Below, in pieces: positions 45,310 to 54,462 of a stretch of 64,000 nucleotides of DNA. The stretch's first letter is position 1. Every line of letters starts with the position of its first letter. This stretch comes from Leptolyngbya sp. NIES-2104. Lineage in GTDB: Bacteria; Cyanobacteriota; Cyanobacteriia; Leptolyngbyales; Leptolyngbyaceae. The notes under the pieces are model-generated. The model had not been told where the DNA came from, searched no databases, and saw only the letters and a list, made by a program, of their open reading frames with translations. The stretch lies in NCBI RefSeq assembly GCF_001485215.1, contig NZ_BBWW01000001.1, forward strand, positions 1,860,001 through 1,924,000, given 5' to 3'. The translations under genes were made by a program, and so were the position numbers.

Positions 45310-46542
45310 ATGCGAATCGCCTATCTAACCGGAGAATATCCCAGAGCCACTGATACTTTCATTCAGCGAGAAGTTGCTGGACTCAGAGATTTAGGCGTTG
45401 AGGTTCACACCTTTTCTGTGCGTCGTCCCGGTGTTGAACAGTTAGTCGGGGAAGAACAGAAAGCAGAATTCGATCGCACAACTTATCTCCTGCCGCCCAA
45501 AGCGATACAATTGCTCGGATCGCATCTGAAGTTACTGCTCGGCGGGCGATATTGGCGATCGCTAAAACTCGCTTGGAAAACTCGACAACCCGGATTACGC
45601 GGATTACTCTATCAACTGTTCTACTTCTTAGAAGCTGGAATCCTCGCCCAACAAGTTCAACTCCGCCAAATTCAACATCTACATAACCATCTCGCAACTT
45701 CTAGCGGCACCGTTGCGATGTTGGCAGCGGAACTCGGTGGCTTTACCTTCAGTTTTACGCTTCATGGACCTTATATCTTTTTCGAGCCGTATCAGTGGCA
45801 ATTAGCAGAAAAGATCGATCGTGCTTTGTTCGTTTGCTGCATTAGTCATTATTGCCGCAGTCAAGGAATGGTATTTGGCTCGATCGCATCCTGGAATCGA
45901 ATGCACATCATTCACTGTGGCATTGATCCTGCCTTGTTTAAACCTGTGAGACATCAAGGCACTGGAAATCGATTGCTTTACGTTGGACGATTAGCAGCGG
46001 TGAAAGGCTTACCGATTCTGCTCGAAAGCTTGGCGAAATTGGTGTCGAACTATCCAGATTTAGAATTAACCGTGATCGGAGACGGAAGCGATCGAGAACA
46101 ACTAGAAGCCTTGACAGATGAACTCAATTTGCGATCGAATGTCAAATTTCTGGGCTATCAATCCCAAGCCGAAGTTCGTCACCATCTTCAGAAAACCGAT
46201 GTGTTTGTGATGGCAAGTTTTGCAGAAGGCGTTCCTGTCGTTCTAATGGAAGCAATGGCGGCAGGCGTTCCCGTGGTAGCGACTCAGATTGCTGGGGTGA
46301 GTGAATTAGTCGAACATGGAAGCAATGGCTATCTTGTTCCAGCCGGAGATGCAGAGACATTAACCGATCGAATTGGGGAACTGGTACAAGATGCGGAACT
46401 GCGATCGAGCTTTGGAACCGCTGGACGGGTAAAAGTAACCGCAGAATTCAACATCAAAACCGAAGTTGCACGACTCCATCAATTGATGAACCGTGCGCTA
46501 GAAGGAAAACCTGAAGCGATTCGTCCAGCGATCGATCCTTAG
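45310..46542 (+). CDS. Glycosyltransferase family 4
   Basis: A 410-residue GT-B enzyme. The N-terminal domain starts MRIAYLTGEYPRATDTFIQR and contains HLHNHLATSSGTVAMLAAEL. The donor domain has RLLYVGRLAAVKGLPILLES and SFAEGVPVVLMEAMAAGVPV. It is paralogous to the GT4 at 41258-42535. The stop codon TAG consists of two bases of the target duplication plus the first G of a mobile element. Confidence 0.93.
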   Translation: MRIAYLTGEYPRATDTFIQREVAGLRDLGVEVHTFSVRRPGVEQLVGEEQKAEFDRTTYLLPPKAIQLLGSHLKLLLGGRYWRSLKLAWKTRQPGLRGLLYQLFYFLEAGILAQQVQLRQIQHLHNHLATSSGTVAMLAAELGGFTFSFTLHGPYIFFEPYQWQLAEKIDRALFVCCISHYCRSQGMVFGSIASWNRMHIIHCGIDPALFKPVRHQGTGNRLLYVGRLAAVKGLPILLESLAKLVSNYPDLELTVIGDGSDREQLEALTDELNLRSNVKFLGYQSQAEVRHHLQKTDVFVMASFAEGVPVVLMEAMAAGVPVVATQIAGVSELVEHGSNGYLVPAGDAETLTDRIGELVQDAELRSSFGTAGRVKVTAEFNIKTEVARLHQLMNRALEGKPEAIRPAIDP

Positions 46543-46746
46543 AGGATGTTTGAAAAGTTGTCGTTGTTGCCGCAACCCGCCCTGAAATAAATTTTGGGCT
46601 AATTGGCGCAAGTCCATTGAAATGGACTAAGAACTTCAAACTGTCTCCCAGTCTACTGAAGTAGACTTTCCACGATTAGCCCGAAATTTATTTCAGGGCG
46701 GGAGACAATCGAAGCGGAGAGACTTTTTATACTTCTCAAACACCTC
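46542..46746. mobile_element. Non-autonomous element with T-shaped fold, copy 4 (inverted orientation)
   Basis: A 205-bp element between two convergent genes, flanked by TTA on both sides (46539-46541 and 46747-46749). It is reversed relative to the other copies: the AGTCCATTGAAATGGACT hairpin comes first and AGTCTACTGAAGTAGACT second. The outer stem is 46578-46602 with 46676-46700; here ATAAAT pairs with ATTTAT where other copies pair ATGAAT with ATTCAT. Its two target copies supply or complete the stop codons of both neighbouring genes. Confidence 0.9.
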
Positions 46747-48054
46747 TTAAACCTGCTCTCGAACCTTACCAACCTGCGCTTGAGGCAATTCTCTATACGA
46801 TCGCGTCAAACTTGGCAACTCTGATTCATCATCAAAAATCGGAACGCGCTGCTTCACAGTGAGCAATGTGGCAATAAACAGCACCCAATAAACATTCGCC
46901 AATCGCAGCATATAGCTTTCGGTCATGTTATTGAGTGCGAGAAACGTGAGAAAACCCAACGACCAGAGATGCTCTGGATGCTTAGAACCATAAGCCCGCA
47001 TCAACGCTTTAATAAAGCCCGACACATAGCAAATCAGGAACAGAGTCAAACCGATTAAGCCAACATCCAGTGCAATTTCAATAAATCCGTTGTGGGCGTG
47101 CGGTGCTCTGAATGCTTGCGATAGATAGGAGCTAATCGCTCTGGGGTAAGGACTATCCGGTGACCAAAAAGCACTACGACCAAACCCAAACAAAGGACGA
47201 TCGAGCAAATAATCCAGCGAAACTTTCCAAATATAAGTCCGTCCGGTGAGGGTTGGATCTCTTCCTAATGCAGTGAGTAGCGCCACCCAGTTTGTGAGGA
47301 CTGTAACAATCGCTGCCCCACCAATCAGAACTCCTAAGCTACCCAAGACAATCGATCGCTTGCCTCGCCACCGATAATGCCGATAAAACAGCATTAGTGC
47401 CAGTAGCGTGACTGCCAGCACAAGTGCAGTTCTAGAAGTCGAGAGCAAGATCAATGCTGCTGTACTCCCGATGCCGATTCGCTTAATCCAGCGATCGCGG
47501 GGTCGCTCTACAGGTAGCGCAAAAAACGCCAAGAACGCCATCACCATCATGCTGCCAAAGGTGTTTTTGTGTCCGTAGATGCCTCGCCACGCGCCAACGT
47601 GATCAACATCTAGCCCGACTGACGGTAGACCAACGGCAAACAGCACACTCGCGATCGCGCCAATTGTAAAGGTCAGCGCATAGAGCTTGACTTGTTCTCT
47701 AAGAGAAAACCGAGTTGCAATATATAACCCGAAGCAAGTCATTTGTGCCATCTCACGATTTGCCAGCAGCGTCCATTCTGGAAAATCTGACCAAGCAAAT
47801 GAGAAGAGCACGAGCAGTGTGAGAATCCACAGTACCCAGTCTCGCCGCATCGTAATCAGCGTCCGCTTGCCATTGAGTAAAAGCAAGAGGGCACTGACAA
47901 ACCAGATAAAATATCGAACGGTTGTGACAACGATTTCTGGAACCAGACCTGTATCGACACCATCGGTGGTGGCACCGGGCGTGAGACCGCCTGTGAAGAA
48001 GGTCAATCCGAAGACGACGAAGCAAATTTCAGCAAATAAAAGCAGCTTTTTCAC
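46747..48054 (-). CDS. O-antigen ligase/polymerase family membrane protein
   Basis: A 435-residue protein with about ten to eleven hydrophobic segments, starting MKKLLLFAEICFVVFGLTFF. The Wzy_C region includes RAPHAHNGFIEIALDVGLIG, the conserved periplasmic His-containing segment of this superfamily, preceded by DRPLFGFGRSAFW. It either polymerises repeat units or ligates chains. The C-terminal 30 residues are soluble. A small hairpin-forming palindrome (CTGAATTCAG, near 48070) lies just upstream of its start. Confidence 0.9.
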   Translation of the reverse strand: MKKLLLFAEICFVVFGLTFFTGGLTPGATTDGVDTGLVPEIVVTTVRYFIWFVSALLLLLNGKRTLITMRRDWVLWILTLLVLFSFAWSDFPEWTLLANREMAQMTCFGLYIATRFSLREQVKLYALTFTIGAIASVLFAVGLPSVGLDVDHVGAWRGIYGHKNTFGSMMVMAFLAFFALPVERPRDRWIKRIGIGSTAALILLSTSRTALVLAVTLLALMLFYRHYRWRGKRSIVLGSLGVLIGGAAIVTVLTNWVALLTALGRDPTLTGRTYIWKVSLDYLLDRPLFGFGRSAFWSPDSPYPRAISSYLSQAFRAPHAHNGFIEIALDVGLIGLTLFLICYVSGFIKALMRAYGSKHPEHLWSLGFLTFLALNNMTESYMLRLANVYWVLFIATLLTVKQRVPIFDDESELPSLTRSYRELPQAQVGKVREQV

Positions 48055-48301
48055 ACTTAGTCAGCCCCTGAATTCAGTGGGGGTCGATCGCAATACAGTC
48101 ATGCCATGCAGTTTAAACGCTTATTGATCCTTCTAACGTAGGCTGCTACCCAAAATCCGCAGAATCTTGATATTCGGATCGCAAATTATGAGGAAACTGT
48201 CAGCCGTGAAACTCAGGAATTTTCGCGGCTAAACTCCGAATTTCTACGAACAGTAATTCCCGTAGCGATCGAGCACCTCTACCAGGGGGCAGAAATGCAA
48301 A

Positions 48302-49426
48302 TCAACTAGCCTTAATAACGTGAGTACGCGAATCGCCTGAAATCTTTTGGTCTTTCGCTACTTCTCGCCATGCGTCTTTCGTTTCTGAATGCAGCCAAGC
48401 GACTCGATCGAGTTTTTCTACCCGCAACCGGCGAAAATCACGTCGAATCGAGTCAGCCAAGCGATCGACGTTTGAGCGTTTCAGGCTTTCGATCGCGATT
48501 TTTGCCCACACATTCGCATATTCTTCATCTTGACTTGCGTAGGAAAAAGCACACCGATAGCTGAGATAAGCAAATCGGTAATCATCATCCCATTTATAAA
48601 GTTTGCTCAATGCGCTGGTTATGAGCTTATCTCGAAGCGATTTTTCTGGGTAACCCAGTTGAGCAGGAAAGGGAAGTTTTAATAACTTCTCTAGTGTTTT
48701 TGCTGAAAAATCTGTGAACAATTTGCGGCTCTGGACGTGGATAAAATATCTGGAATAGCCCCAATAATGAGCAACGATGTCATCACTCGTAGACAAGGTT
48801 GTTTTCTGATTTAGAACAAGTCCGATCGATAATTGCTCCACATTAAAGATGGGACAAATACGGTAAATCTCATTCAACATCTCGATCGATTGATCAATCA
48901 GCGCTAAGTGACTCGAATCTACGCCGATCACGCCTGAGTTGTACATCGGAGAGTGTCGAGTGACGTTGATTCCCTGCACATTTAGCCCGTTTCCAATTCT
49001 GGGTAGGAACGGCTGATAGAGGGAATGATTCTCGATCGCATCCACTTCTTTACAGTGCATAACTGTTTGAGTGGGCGAAATTCTGTCAAAGAGTTCAGAG
49101 GGAGAATTGAGAAAGTAAGTGTCTGTATCGACCATCACCACTGGACATTGATAATGCTCCAAGAGTTTTTTTAACGCGAAACACTTAGCGCGATGGTTAT
49201 AGGCTCCACCATCTGTCCAAGCCACTAATTCATCGGATGAGATGTGAAGAATGTCGATCGGTAGATCTGGGTCAAAGTCGATTTGATCAGTGACCACACT
49301 GATTCTGATTTCACTGGCAGTATTTTCCAACTGTTTCAGCGCTGAAAGGATGCTGAAAAAGAGTTCTAGTTTATACTTTTCATCTCCACCGTATAGGAAA
49401 TAGCCGAGAACTCGGTATTCTGCCAT
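48302..49426 (-). CDS. Putative GT-A type glycosyltransferase of the polysaccharide cluster
   Basis: A 374-residue soluble protein. The N-terminal part resembles a GT-A fold: LGYFLYGGDEKYKLELFFSI, then CFALKKLLEHYQCPVVMVDT with the DxD-type motif VDTDTYF (about residue 100). Later come MYNSGVIGVDSSHLALIDQS and VEQLSIGLVLNQ. This order matches GT8/nucleotide-diphospho-sugar transferases, but I do not know the exact family. The C-terminal 120 residues are helical and basic. Location next to the polymerase supports a role in the same pathway. Confidence 0.7.
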   Translation of the reverse strand: MAEYRVLGYFLYGGDEKYKLELFFSILSALKQLENTASEIRISVVTDQIDFDPDLPIDILHISSDELVAWTDGGAYNHRAKCFALKKLLEHYQCPVVMVDTDTYFLNSPSELFDRISPTQTVMHCKEVDAIENHSLYQPFLPRIGNGLNVQGINVTRHSPMYNSGVIGVDSSHLALIDQSIEMLNEIYRICPIFNVEQLSIGLVLNQKTTLSTSDDIVAHYWGYSRYFIHVQSRKLFTDFSAKTLEKLLKLPFPAQLGYPEKSLRDKLITSALSKLYKWDDDYRFAYLSYRCAFSYASQDEEYANVWAKIAIESLKRSNVDRLADSIRRDFRRLRVEKLDRVAWLHSETKDAWREVAKDQKISGDSRTHVIKAS

Positions 49427-49671
49427 TACGAATAAATCCTTGTGATCATCAGTAAAGTCTCTAACCGTTAAGATACTGAATTCCTCTGGATTATCGGCGT
49501 TACCCCGGAAAATTCTTAAAATCTTTGTAAAGTTACCTTGTATGAAGAATTTATTCTGAAGGTTCAGTAGGCTGCAAGCTGAAATTCACGAAATTCTTGT
49601 AAACCGTAGTTCCAAAGAATTGTCGCGGTGTAAAGAGTGTGGCGAGAGTAAACGATTCTCGCCCGTTTCGA

Positions 49672-50007
49672 TTAGCTTCGTAGAGTTGTGCTTGCTTCCG
49701 TCAAGAGACTAGACAGGCGGCGAATCTTCTCAGCAACTTCTTCAGAAGTCTCGATCGTTAATTCGCTCGATGTGTCTCCGCCTAATTTACTGAGCAAATT
49801 CGCGATCGCGTCTGCGCTCTTTTCTTTACGAAGTGCATCTTTCAACTCTCCTAAGTCATTCGCGATCGCAAGCCCGCTAAGCTGTTGTTGCCATGCTTCA
49901 ATGACCGTGATTGCTTGCTCGATCGGAATTGCGCTTACACCTTGTTCTAAAGCTGCGATCGTATTGTCAATGTTTGCCTGATCAACGTCTGCCATGATGA
50001 AATTCAT
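49672..50007 (-). CDS. Small helical protein of unknown function
   Basis: A 111-residue protein (107 if the internal ATG at 49995, MADVDQANIDNT, is used). It is helical and acidic with AITVIEAWQQQLSGLAIAND and KSADAIANLLSKLGGDTSSE. No membrane segment or motif is visible. It lies 66 bp downstream of the TPR gene on the same strand and may be co-transcribed. Function unknown. Confidence 0.65.
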   Translation of the reverse strand: MNFIMADVDQANIDNTIAALEQGVSAIPIEQAITVIEAWQQQLSGLAIANDLGELKDALRKEKSADAIANLLSKLGGDTSSELTIETSEEVAEKIRRLSSLLTEASTTLRS

Positions 50008-50073
50008 CGATACAACGGAATTGATTGTGCTGAATTTTAATCATGCAGATCGTCACTCCAAGGTTTGAGACGA

Positions 50074-51936
50074 TTAAGATTGACGATAGCGATCGAGCAA
50101 TTCCGTCAAATAGTCAAAGCCATCGACTCCAATTTCTGTCGTCAATCGCGATCGTTGTTCCTGCATGATCTGATCGAATTGCTCTCCAAGTTGTCCTCGC
50201 AGAATCGTGAGCAAACCTGCTGGAGCACGCCAATCCGTCGTTCCCATTTGTTCAAGTTTGTACATTGCGATCGCGGATGCAAACACAACTTTTGAATAGT
50301 CCTTCTCTTGATAGAATGCTTCGCCAAAGTTCGCCAAACACAGTGCATGAAGATAGCGATCGCCCGCGTCCGCAGCGGCATAACTCGCTTGTTCTAAGTA
50401 CTTCAGAGCTTGGTCAACGTCATTCAAGGTTACATAGGCACTTCCCAAACTGAGCGCACAAAGGGCTTGACTTTGTAGATCTTTCAGCTTTTCAGAAAGT
50501 GCTAAACCTTGTTCGAGATACCCGATCGCTAATTCGTACGCATCGGGATCAGATTCGAGTAGCTGCGCTTGGAATACTTCCGCATATCCCAGGTTTGCGA
50601 GGGCATTCGCTTCACCCATGCGATCGCCCGATTGCCGACTGAGAATTAATGCCCGTTGACTGGTACTGATCGCTTCTGCATATTGTTTTTGACTGATACT
50701 GATACGGCTCAGATGATTGAGATTTGCAATTTCACATTTGCGATCGCCTGCTTCTTGAGCTATTTCTTTTGCCAGTTCATGAATTTCTTTTGCGATGTCA
50801 AATGCTCCAAAGACTCGCTGTGCGGCTCCGATTAAAGTCAGAATTCGCGCTTTTTCTTGAGTGCCTTCAGTCTGTTTCAAAGGTTCGCTCAAATAGTTCA
50901 TTGCTTCCCGGAAATGCCCACCTGTAAAGGGTGTGTAAATCGTTCCATACAGAGGGAAGTAATCGCGCTGAGCAAAAACGCGGAGGATTTGTAACGTCAC
51001 TCGAAAAGATGCCTCTGAAAAGCGCGATCGATGAATCGAATTCAAGGACGAAGACTGAGCAAATCCATTCGCTAACTCTGACCAAATGAGAGCAAACGTG
51101 AGAAACAGCGAAACACAGAGCGATCGTCCCGCTTTGGAACTATAGCTTTGATTTTCTGCCCAACTGACTAACCCACGCTGTAGGGTTTGAACCACGATCG
51201 ACAACTCCACCCAATCGGCAACACTTAGATCCGGCTGATCCTGTGCCCAAAATCTGACCGGATCATTACGATCGAGAACCTCGAAAAAGGATTTTAGGTT
51301 TTCTCCAATCGGTTGTTTTGCCCACACTTCCCAGGGATTGATTCCTTTGGGTGAGCCTTCAAATCCGAGTTGATTTGGGTCATAAATCCAACTGACTAAA
51401 TGCGGCTGTAATATATTCCAAGATTGAAAACCTCGGAGAATTCCTTCGCTCAATTGTGCAAGTTCCTGCTGAGTTTCAGGATCAGAAATCGGTTGTTGTC
51501 TTGACGTGAGTGCGACTTGTTTAAGCTGATCAGCATTTAAGCTATCGGGATGATTGGGATCGCTCAAGTTTAGAAAAATGAGTAAGCGATCGCTTTTATC
51601 CGCTTGATTTAAACGTCGAACGGCAGTTGCGATCGCGCTTCGATTTCGATTTTCAGATTGCCAGCGGCTCCATTCTCCATCCAGCGTTTTCAAGGCTCGC
51701 ATTGCCCGCATTGCTTTCGCTTGCTTCAATTCATCGCTTTTATCGTTTGCCTGAGTTTCAGTTTGCATATAGCGATCGCGAAATTTCACCTCAAAAATTT
51801 CGCCGCTATCCGGTTCAATCTCCTGCACCAGCATTTGATAAACCTGTTCTTTCGATCGAATATTGCCTTTGAGCGTCATTTGGATAATTTGTTCGATCAG
51901 ATTGGAATAGCGATCGCCCAGTGCAGAATCAGACAT
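50074..51936 (-). CDS. Tetratricopeptide repeat protein
   Basis: A 620-residue soluble protein. The N-terminal domain (about 1-160) is a cyanobacterial conserved module with TLKGNIRSKEQVYQMLVQEI and SGEIFEVKFRDRY. The C-terminal half (about 350-600) has at least five TPR units, such as ARILTLIGAAQRVFGAFDIA, GEANALANLGYAEVFQAQLL, QALCALSLGSAYVTLNDVDQ and LHALCLANFGEAFYQEKDYS. It is likely a scaffold for protein complexes. ATG 51936 (MSDSALGDRYSN) is chosen; the open frame extends 18 codons upstream. Confidence 0.85.
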   Translation of the reverse strand: MSDSALGDRYSNLIEQIIQMTLKGNIRSKEQVYQMLVQEIEPDSGEIFEVKFRDRYMQTETQANDKSDELKQAKAMRAMRALKTLDGEWSRWQSENRNRSAIATAVRRLNQADKSDRLLIFLNLSDPNHPDSLNADQLKQVALTSRQQPISDPETQQELAQLSEGILRGFQSWNILQPHLVSWIYDPNQLGFEGSPKGINPWEVWAKQPIGENLKSFFEVLDRNDPVRFWAQDQPDLSVADWVELSIVVQTLQRGLVSWAENQSYSSKAGRSLCVSLFLTFALIWSELANGFAQSSSLNSIHRSRFSEASFRVTLQILRVFAQRDYFPLYGTIYTPFTGGHFREAMNYLSEPLKQTEGTQEKARILTLIGAAQRVFGAFDIAKEIHELAKEIAQEAGDRKCEIANLNHLSRISISQKQYAEAISTSQRALILSRQSGDRMGEANALANLGYAEVFQAQLLESDPDAYELAIGYLEQGLALSEKLKDLQSQALCALSLGSAYVTLNDVDQALKYLEQASYAAADAGDRYLHALCLANFGEAFYQEKDYSKVVFASAIAMYKLEQMGTTDWRAPAGLLTILRGQLGEQFDQIMQEQRSRLTTEIGVDGFDYLTELLDRYRQS

Positions 51937-52101
51937 ATAAATTTCAGCGATAGAGGCTTTTCTCATTCTAAAAGTTCTGCTGAAAGTCAATCATTTTCCA
52001 ATCAAAATTCAAAGAAAAAATCGACGAGTTGCGTTTGTGAATCGGGCAAACTTGTATATGATTAAAAATAATTCAGCCGATTTGCTGTGAGGAGTTGATC
52101 G

Positions 52102-52590
52102 ATGAAAGGTTTAACAAGTTTATTTGGAGCCGCAGTGGTTGGATTGATCGCGTATCAATCTCCTGCTTCTGCTCAAGCCGCCTATGGAAGTTATATCGGG
52201 ATCGGTCCGGCGATCGGACTCACAAGCGGCAACGGAGACGGAAGCAGTGTCTCAGCGGTCGTCTCTGGACGCTATAAGTTTCTAAGAGCGCCGATTTCGC
52301 TACGAGCACAGGCATTTTTGGGCAGCGGAACCGCGATCGTGCCCACGGTTTCTTATGACTATCCGCTGAATTGGCAAACTGATATCTACATCGGTGCAGG
52401 TGCTTCGATTCCACTCGGTGGCGATTCGGTCGTGGGCAACCGCACCAGTTTCGCGATTCAGCCGGGAATCGATTATGTTTTGCCAAATAGCAATCTCGTG
52501 GTCTTTGGCAATGCGGTGATCGCGTTCGATGGATACCGTGGTGGAGGAGCCGCAGCGACCTTACAAGGTGGAGTCGGCTTACGATTCTAG
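52102..52590 (+). CDS. Exported small beta-barrel-like protein
   Basis: A 162-residue protein with a clear signal peptide (LTSLFGAAVVGLIAYQSPAS, cut near AQA). The mature part consists of alternating hydrophobic beta strands rich in Gly, Ser and Tyr: YGSYIGIGPAIGLTSG, AVVSGRYKFLRAPISLRAQ, IYIGAGASIPLGG. It ends in GGVGLRF; a C-terminal Phe after a strand is the classic signal for outer-membrane insertion. A good GAGGAG site precedes the ATG. Function unknown. Confidence 0.75.
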   Translation: MKGLTSLFGAAVVGLIAYQSPASAQAAYGSYIGIGPAIGLTSGNGDGSSVSAVVSGRYKFLRAPISLRAQAFLGSGTAIVPTVSYDYPLNWQTDIYIGAGASIPLGGDSVVGNRTSFAIQPGIDYVLPNSNLVVFGNAVIAFDGYRGGGAAATLQGGVGLRF

Positions 52591-52650
52591 GTTGACGGAA
52601 GAGTGCGAAATTCGTAACGATAAAGAAGTTCGTTGCGATCGCATTTCTTT

Positions 52651-53853
52651 ATGACCGCTTTAAGCTGGACAGAACTCGAAGCCCTGACTGATTTCGACCT
52701 CGATCGCGTGAATGGTCCGACCAATTCCCAAGCCCGACTCCGCTTGTTTGGGCATTCGGAATCGGATGTGCGCGTGACTTTGTATCGTGATTATCACGCC
52801 TGGTGCCCTTACTGTCAGAAAATCTGGCTGTGGCTCGAAGAGAAACAAATCCCGTACCGCATCGAGAAAGTGACGATGTTCTGCTACGGGGAAAAGGAAG
52901 CTTGGTATAAGCGAAAAGTACGATCGGGAATGCTACCCGCGATCGAGCTTGATGGTCGAATCATTACCGAAAGCGATGATATTCTGATTGCACTCGAACG
53001 GGCATTCGGTGTTTTGACGTTCGGAATGGAAGATCCCAAAGTGAAGCCGCTTCGCTGGTTGGAACGACTTCTGTTTCGGGGTTGGTGTAACTGGCTCTGT
53101 TATCCCTCATACTCTGCGCGGGAAGAGCAACAAAAGCGCGAGAAATTTATCGAAATCGCGGCACAGGTCGAAGAGGCTCTGAGCAAAACGCCAGGAGACT
53201 ACTTTTTAGAAGAATTTAGTACAGTTGATGTGATTTTCACGCCGTATGTTGAGCGGATGAATGCCAGTTTGTACTACTACAAAGGCTATTCGATGCGCGA
53301 GGAGAATCCGCGACTCAAGGCTTGGTTTGATGCGATGGAAACTCGATCGGCGTATCGCGGCACTCAAAGCGATTTTCACACTCATGTTCACGATTTGCCG
53401 CCTCAGATGGGGGGATGCTGGGAAAATGGCGAACCGCAAATGTTAGTCAACAAAGCGCGAGTAGATCAAGGTGATTGGTTTGAGCTACCGGATGTGAGTT
53501 ATCCAGAGCCGGAAACCTCGCGCCAAGAAGCGCTGCATCGAGTGATCAAACATCGATCGAACATCATCCGAGTCAATCCCGCAGCCGATCGATTGATCGA
53601 TGAAGCTTTGCGCTGTGCATTGACTCGAATGATGACGGGTGAAAGTTGTGTACCGCCAATCGGATCAGATGTGGCATTGCGATATTTGCGCGATCGAGTT
53701 AGCGTCCCGCGTGATATGTCGATTTATGCTGCAAAGCGATTTAGAACTGCACTCGAAGAGACAGCCGCTCTAGTTGGAGAGGATCAAGGTCTGCCGATTC
53801 CGATTAAGCATCGACGCGATCAAGATCCGGCGAATTTTGCCAAACCAGTATGA
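52651..53853 (+). CDS. Glutathione S-transferase family protein with C-terminal extension
   Basis: A 400-residue protein. The N-terminal thioredoxin fold (about 35-125) has the glutaredoxin-like motif AWCPYCQK (Cys52, Cys55), then [20 protein letters not shown]. The helical GST domain follows ([20 protein letters not shown]). The last 150 residues form an extension with [15 protein letters not shown] and [20 protein letters not shown]. Length is about 1.7 times a normal GST. The relatives are cyanobacterial and plant-like. The start is ATG 52651; the in-frame TTG at 52633 falls in a HIP1 site. Confidence 0.85.
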   Translation: MTALSWTELEALTDFDLDRVNGPTNSQARLRLFGHSESDVRVTLYRDYHAWCPYCQKIWLWLEEKQIPYRIEKVTMFCYGEKEAWYKRKVRSGMLPAIELDGRIITESDDILIALERAFGVLTFGMEDPKVKPLRWLERLLFRGWCNWLCYPSYSAREEQQKREKFIEIAAQVEEALSKTPGDYFLEEFSTVDVIFTPYVERMNASLYYYKGYSMREENPRLKAWFDAMETRSAYRGTQSDFHTHVHDLPPQMGGCWENGEPQMLVNKARVDQGDWFELPDVSYPEPETSRQEALHRVIKHRSNIIRVNPAADRLIDEALRCALTRMMTGESCVPPIGSDVALRYLRDRVSVPRDMSIYAAKRFRTALEETAALVGEDQGLPIPIKHRRDQDPANFAKPV

Positions 53854-54045
53854 ATTTGACGAGTCTTTCCGCTTCGATTCAGTCCCGCCCCGGAATGGAA
53901 TTCGGGGCTAGTTGAACGAAGTCCACTGAAGGGGACTGAAGACCAAACATCAGCCTTGTAGTCCTGAAGGGACTTCGCACCGTCAGCCCCGAATTCTATT
54001 CCGGGGCGAGTGAGCAACGAAGCGCAGAACCTCACCAAACTCACG
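53854..54045. mobile_element. Diverged element with the same T-shaped fold, copy 6
   Basis: A region of about 190 bp between two convergent genes. The outer stem is 53886-53909 (CGCCCCGGAATGGAATTCGG and GGCT) with 53985-54008, one wobble. Inner hairpins are AGTCCACTGAAGGGGACT and AGTCCTGAAGGGACT. The ends are only loosely inverted (GAATTTGACGAG against GAGTTTGGTGAG) and no TNA duplication is evident. It differs from the type-1 sequence mostly by paired changes. Confidence 0.7.
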
Positions 54046-54459
54046 TCACATCACCCATTGATAGAGGTCGCTCCGGAAGAAGAACAAGCGGATCAACCAA
54101 TAAACGAAAAAGCTAAAAAGCAGCACGATCGTAATTCCCGTCCGCTGTTCAATTTGATTAATCGTTCTAACTAACTGAATTCGGCTCGACTTCGGAAGAA
54201 CGATCGCGCTCAATACCAATCCACCCACGAAAACGACGATCGGTGCGAAAGCGTGAATTTTGAAGGCGTGATCAAAGTGACCTTGTAAAAGCTCGATCGT
54301 AGCGCGAGAAATTCCACAACCCGGACAGGGAACTCGCAAACTATGACGAATCGGACATTGCCAACTCGGTAAACCGAGCAACATCAATCCAAAGTGAACG
54401 ATCGCTGCTGCGACGAGAATCAGACAGAGTTTACGCGATCGCAGTAATGAAGCCAGCAT
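54046..54459 (-). CDS. DUF2752 family membrane protein
   Basis: A 137-residue membrane protein with three hydrophobic segments (about 9-28, 68-90 and 107-128). The family signature PCPGCGISRATIELLQGHFD is present. The function of DUF2752 is unknown; the CPGCG motif, just inside the membrane, suggests metal or redox chemistry. It lies three bases downstream of the DUF429 gene, so it belongs to that operon. Confidence 0.9.
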   Translation of the reverse strand: MLASLLRSRKLCLILVAAAIVHFGLMLLGLPSWQCPIRHSLRVPCPGCGISRATIELLQGHFDHAFKIHAFAPIVVFVGGLVLSAIVLPKSSRIQLVRTINQIEQRTGITIVLLFSFFVYWLIRLFFFRSDLYQWVM

Positions 54460-54462
54460 CGT

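Noticed and set aside
53820-54044. Minus-strand 74-codon frame between GST and DUF2752 genes
   Set aside because: It translates the palindromic element (copy 6) and has no independent support.
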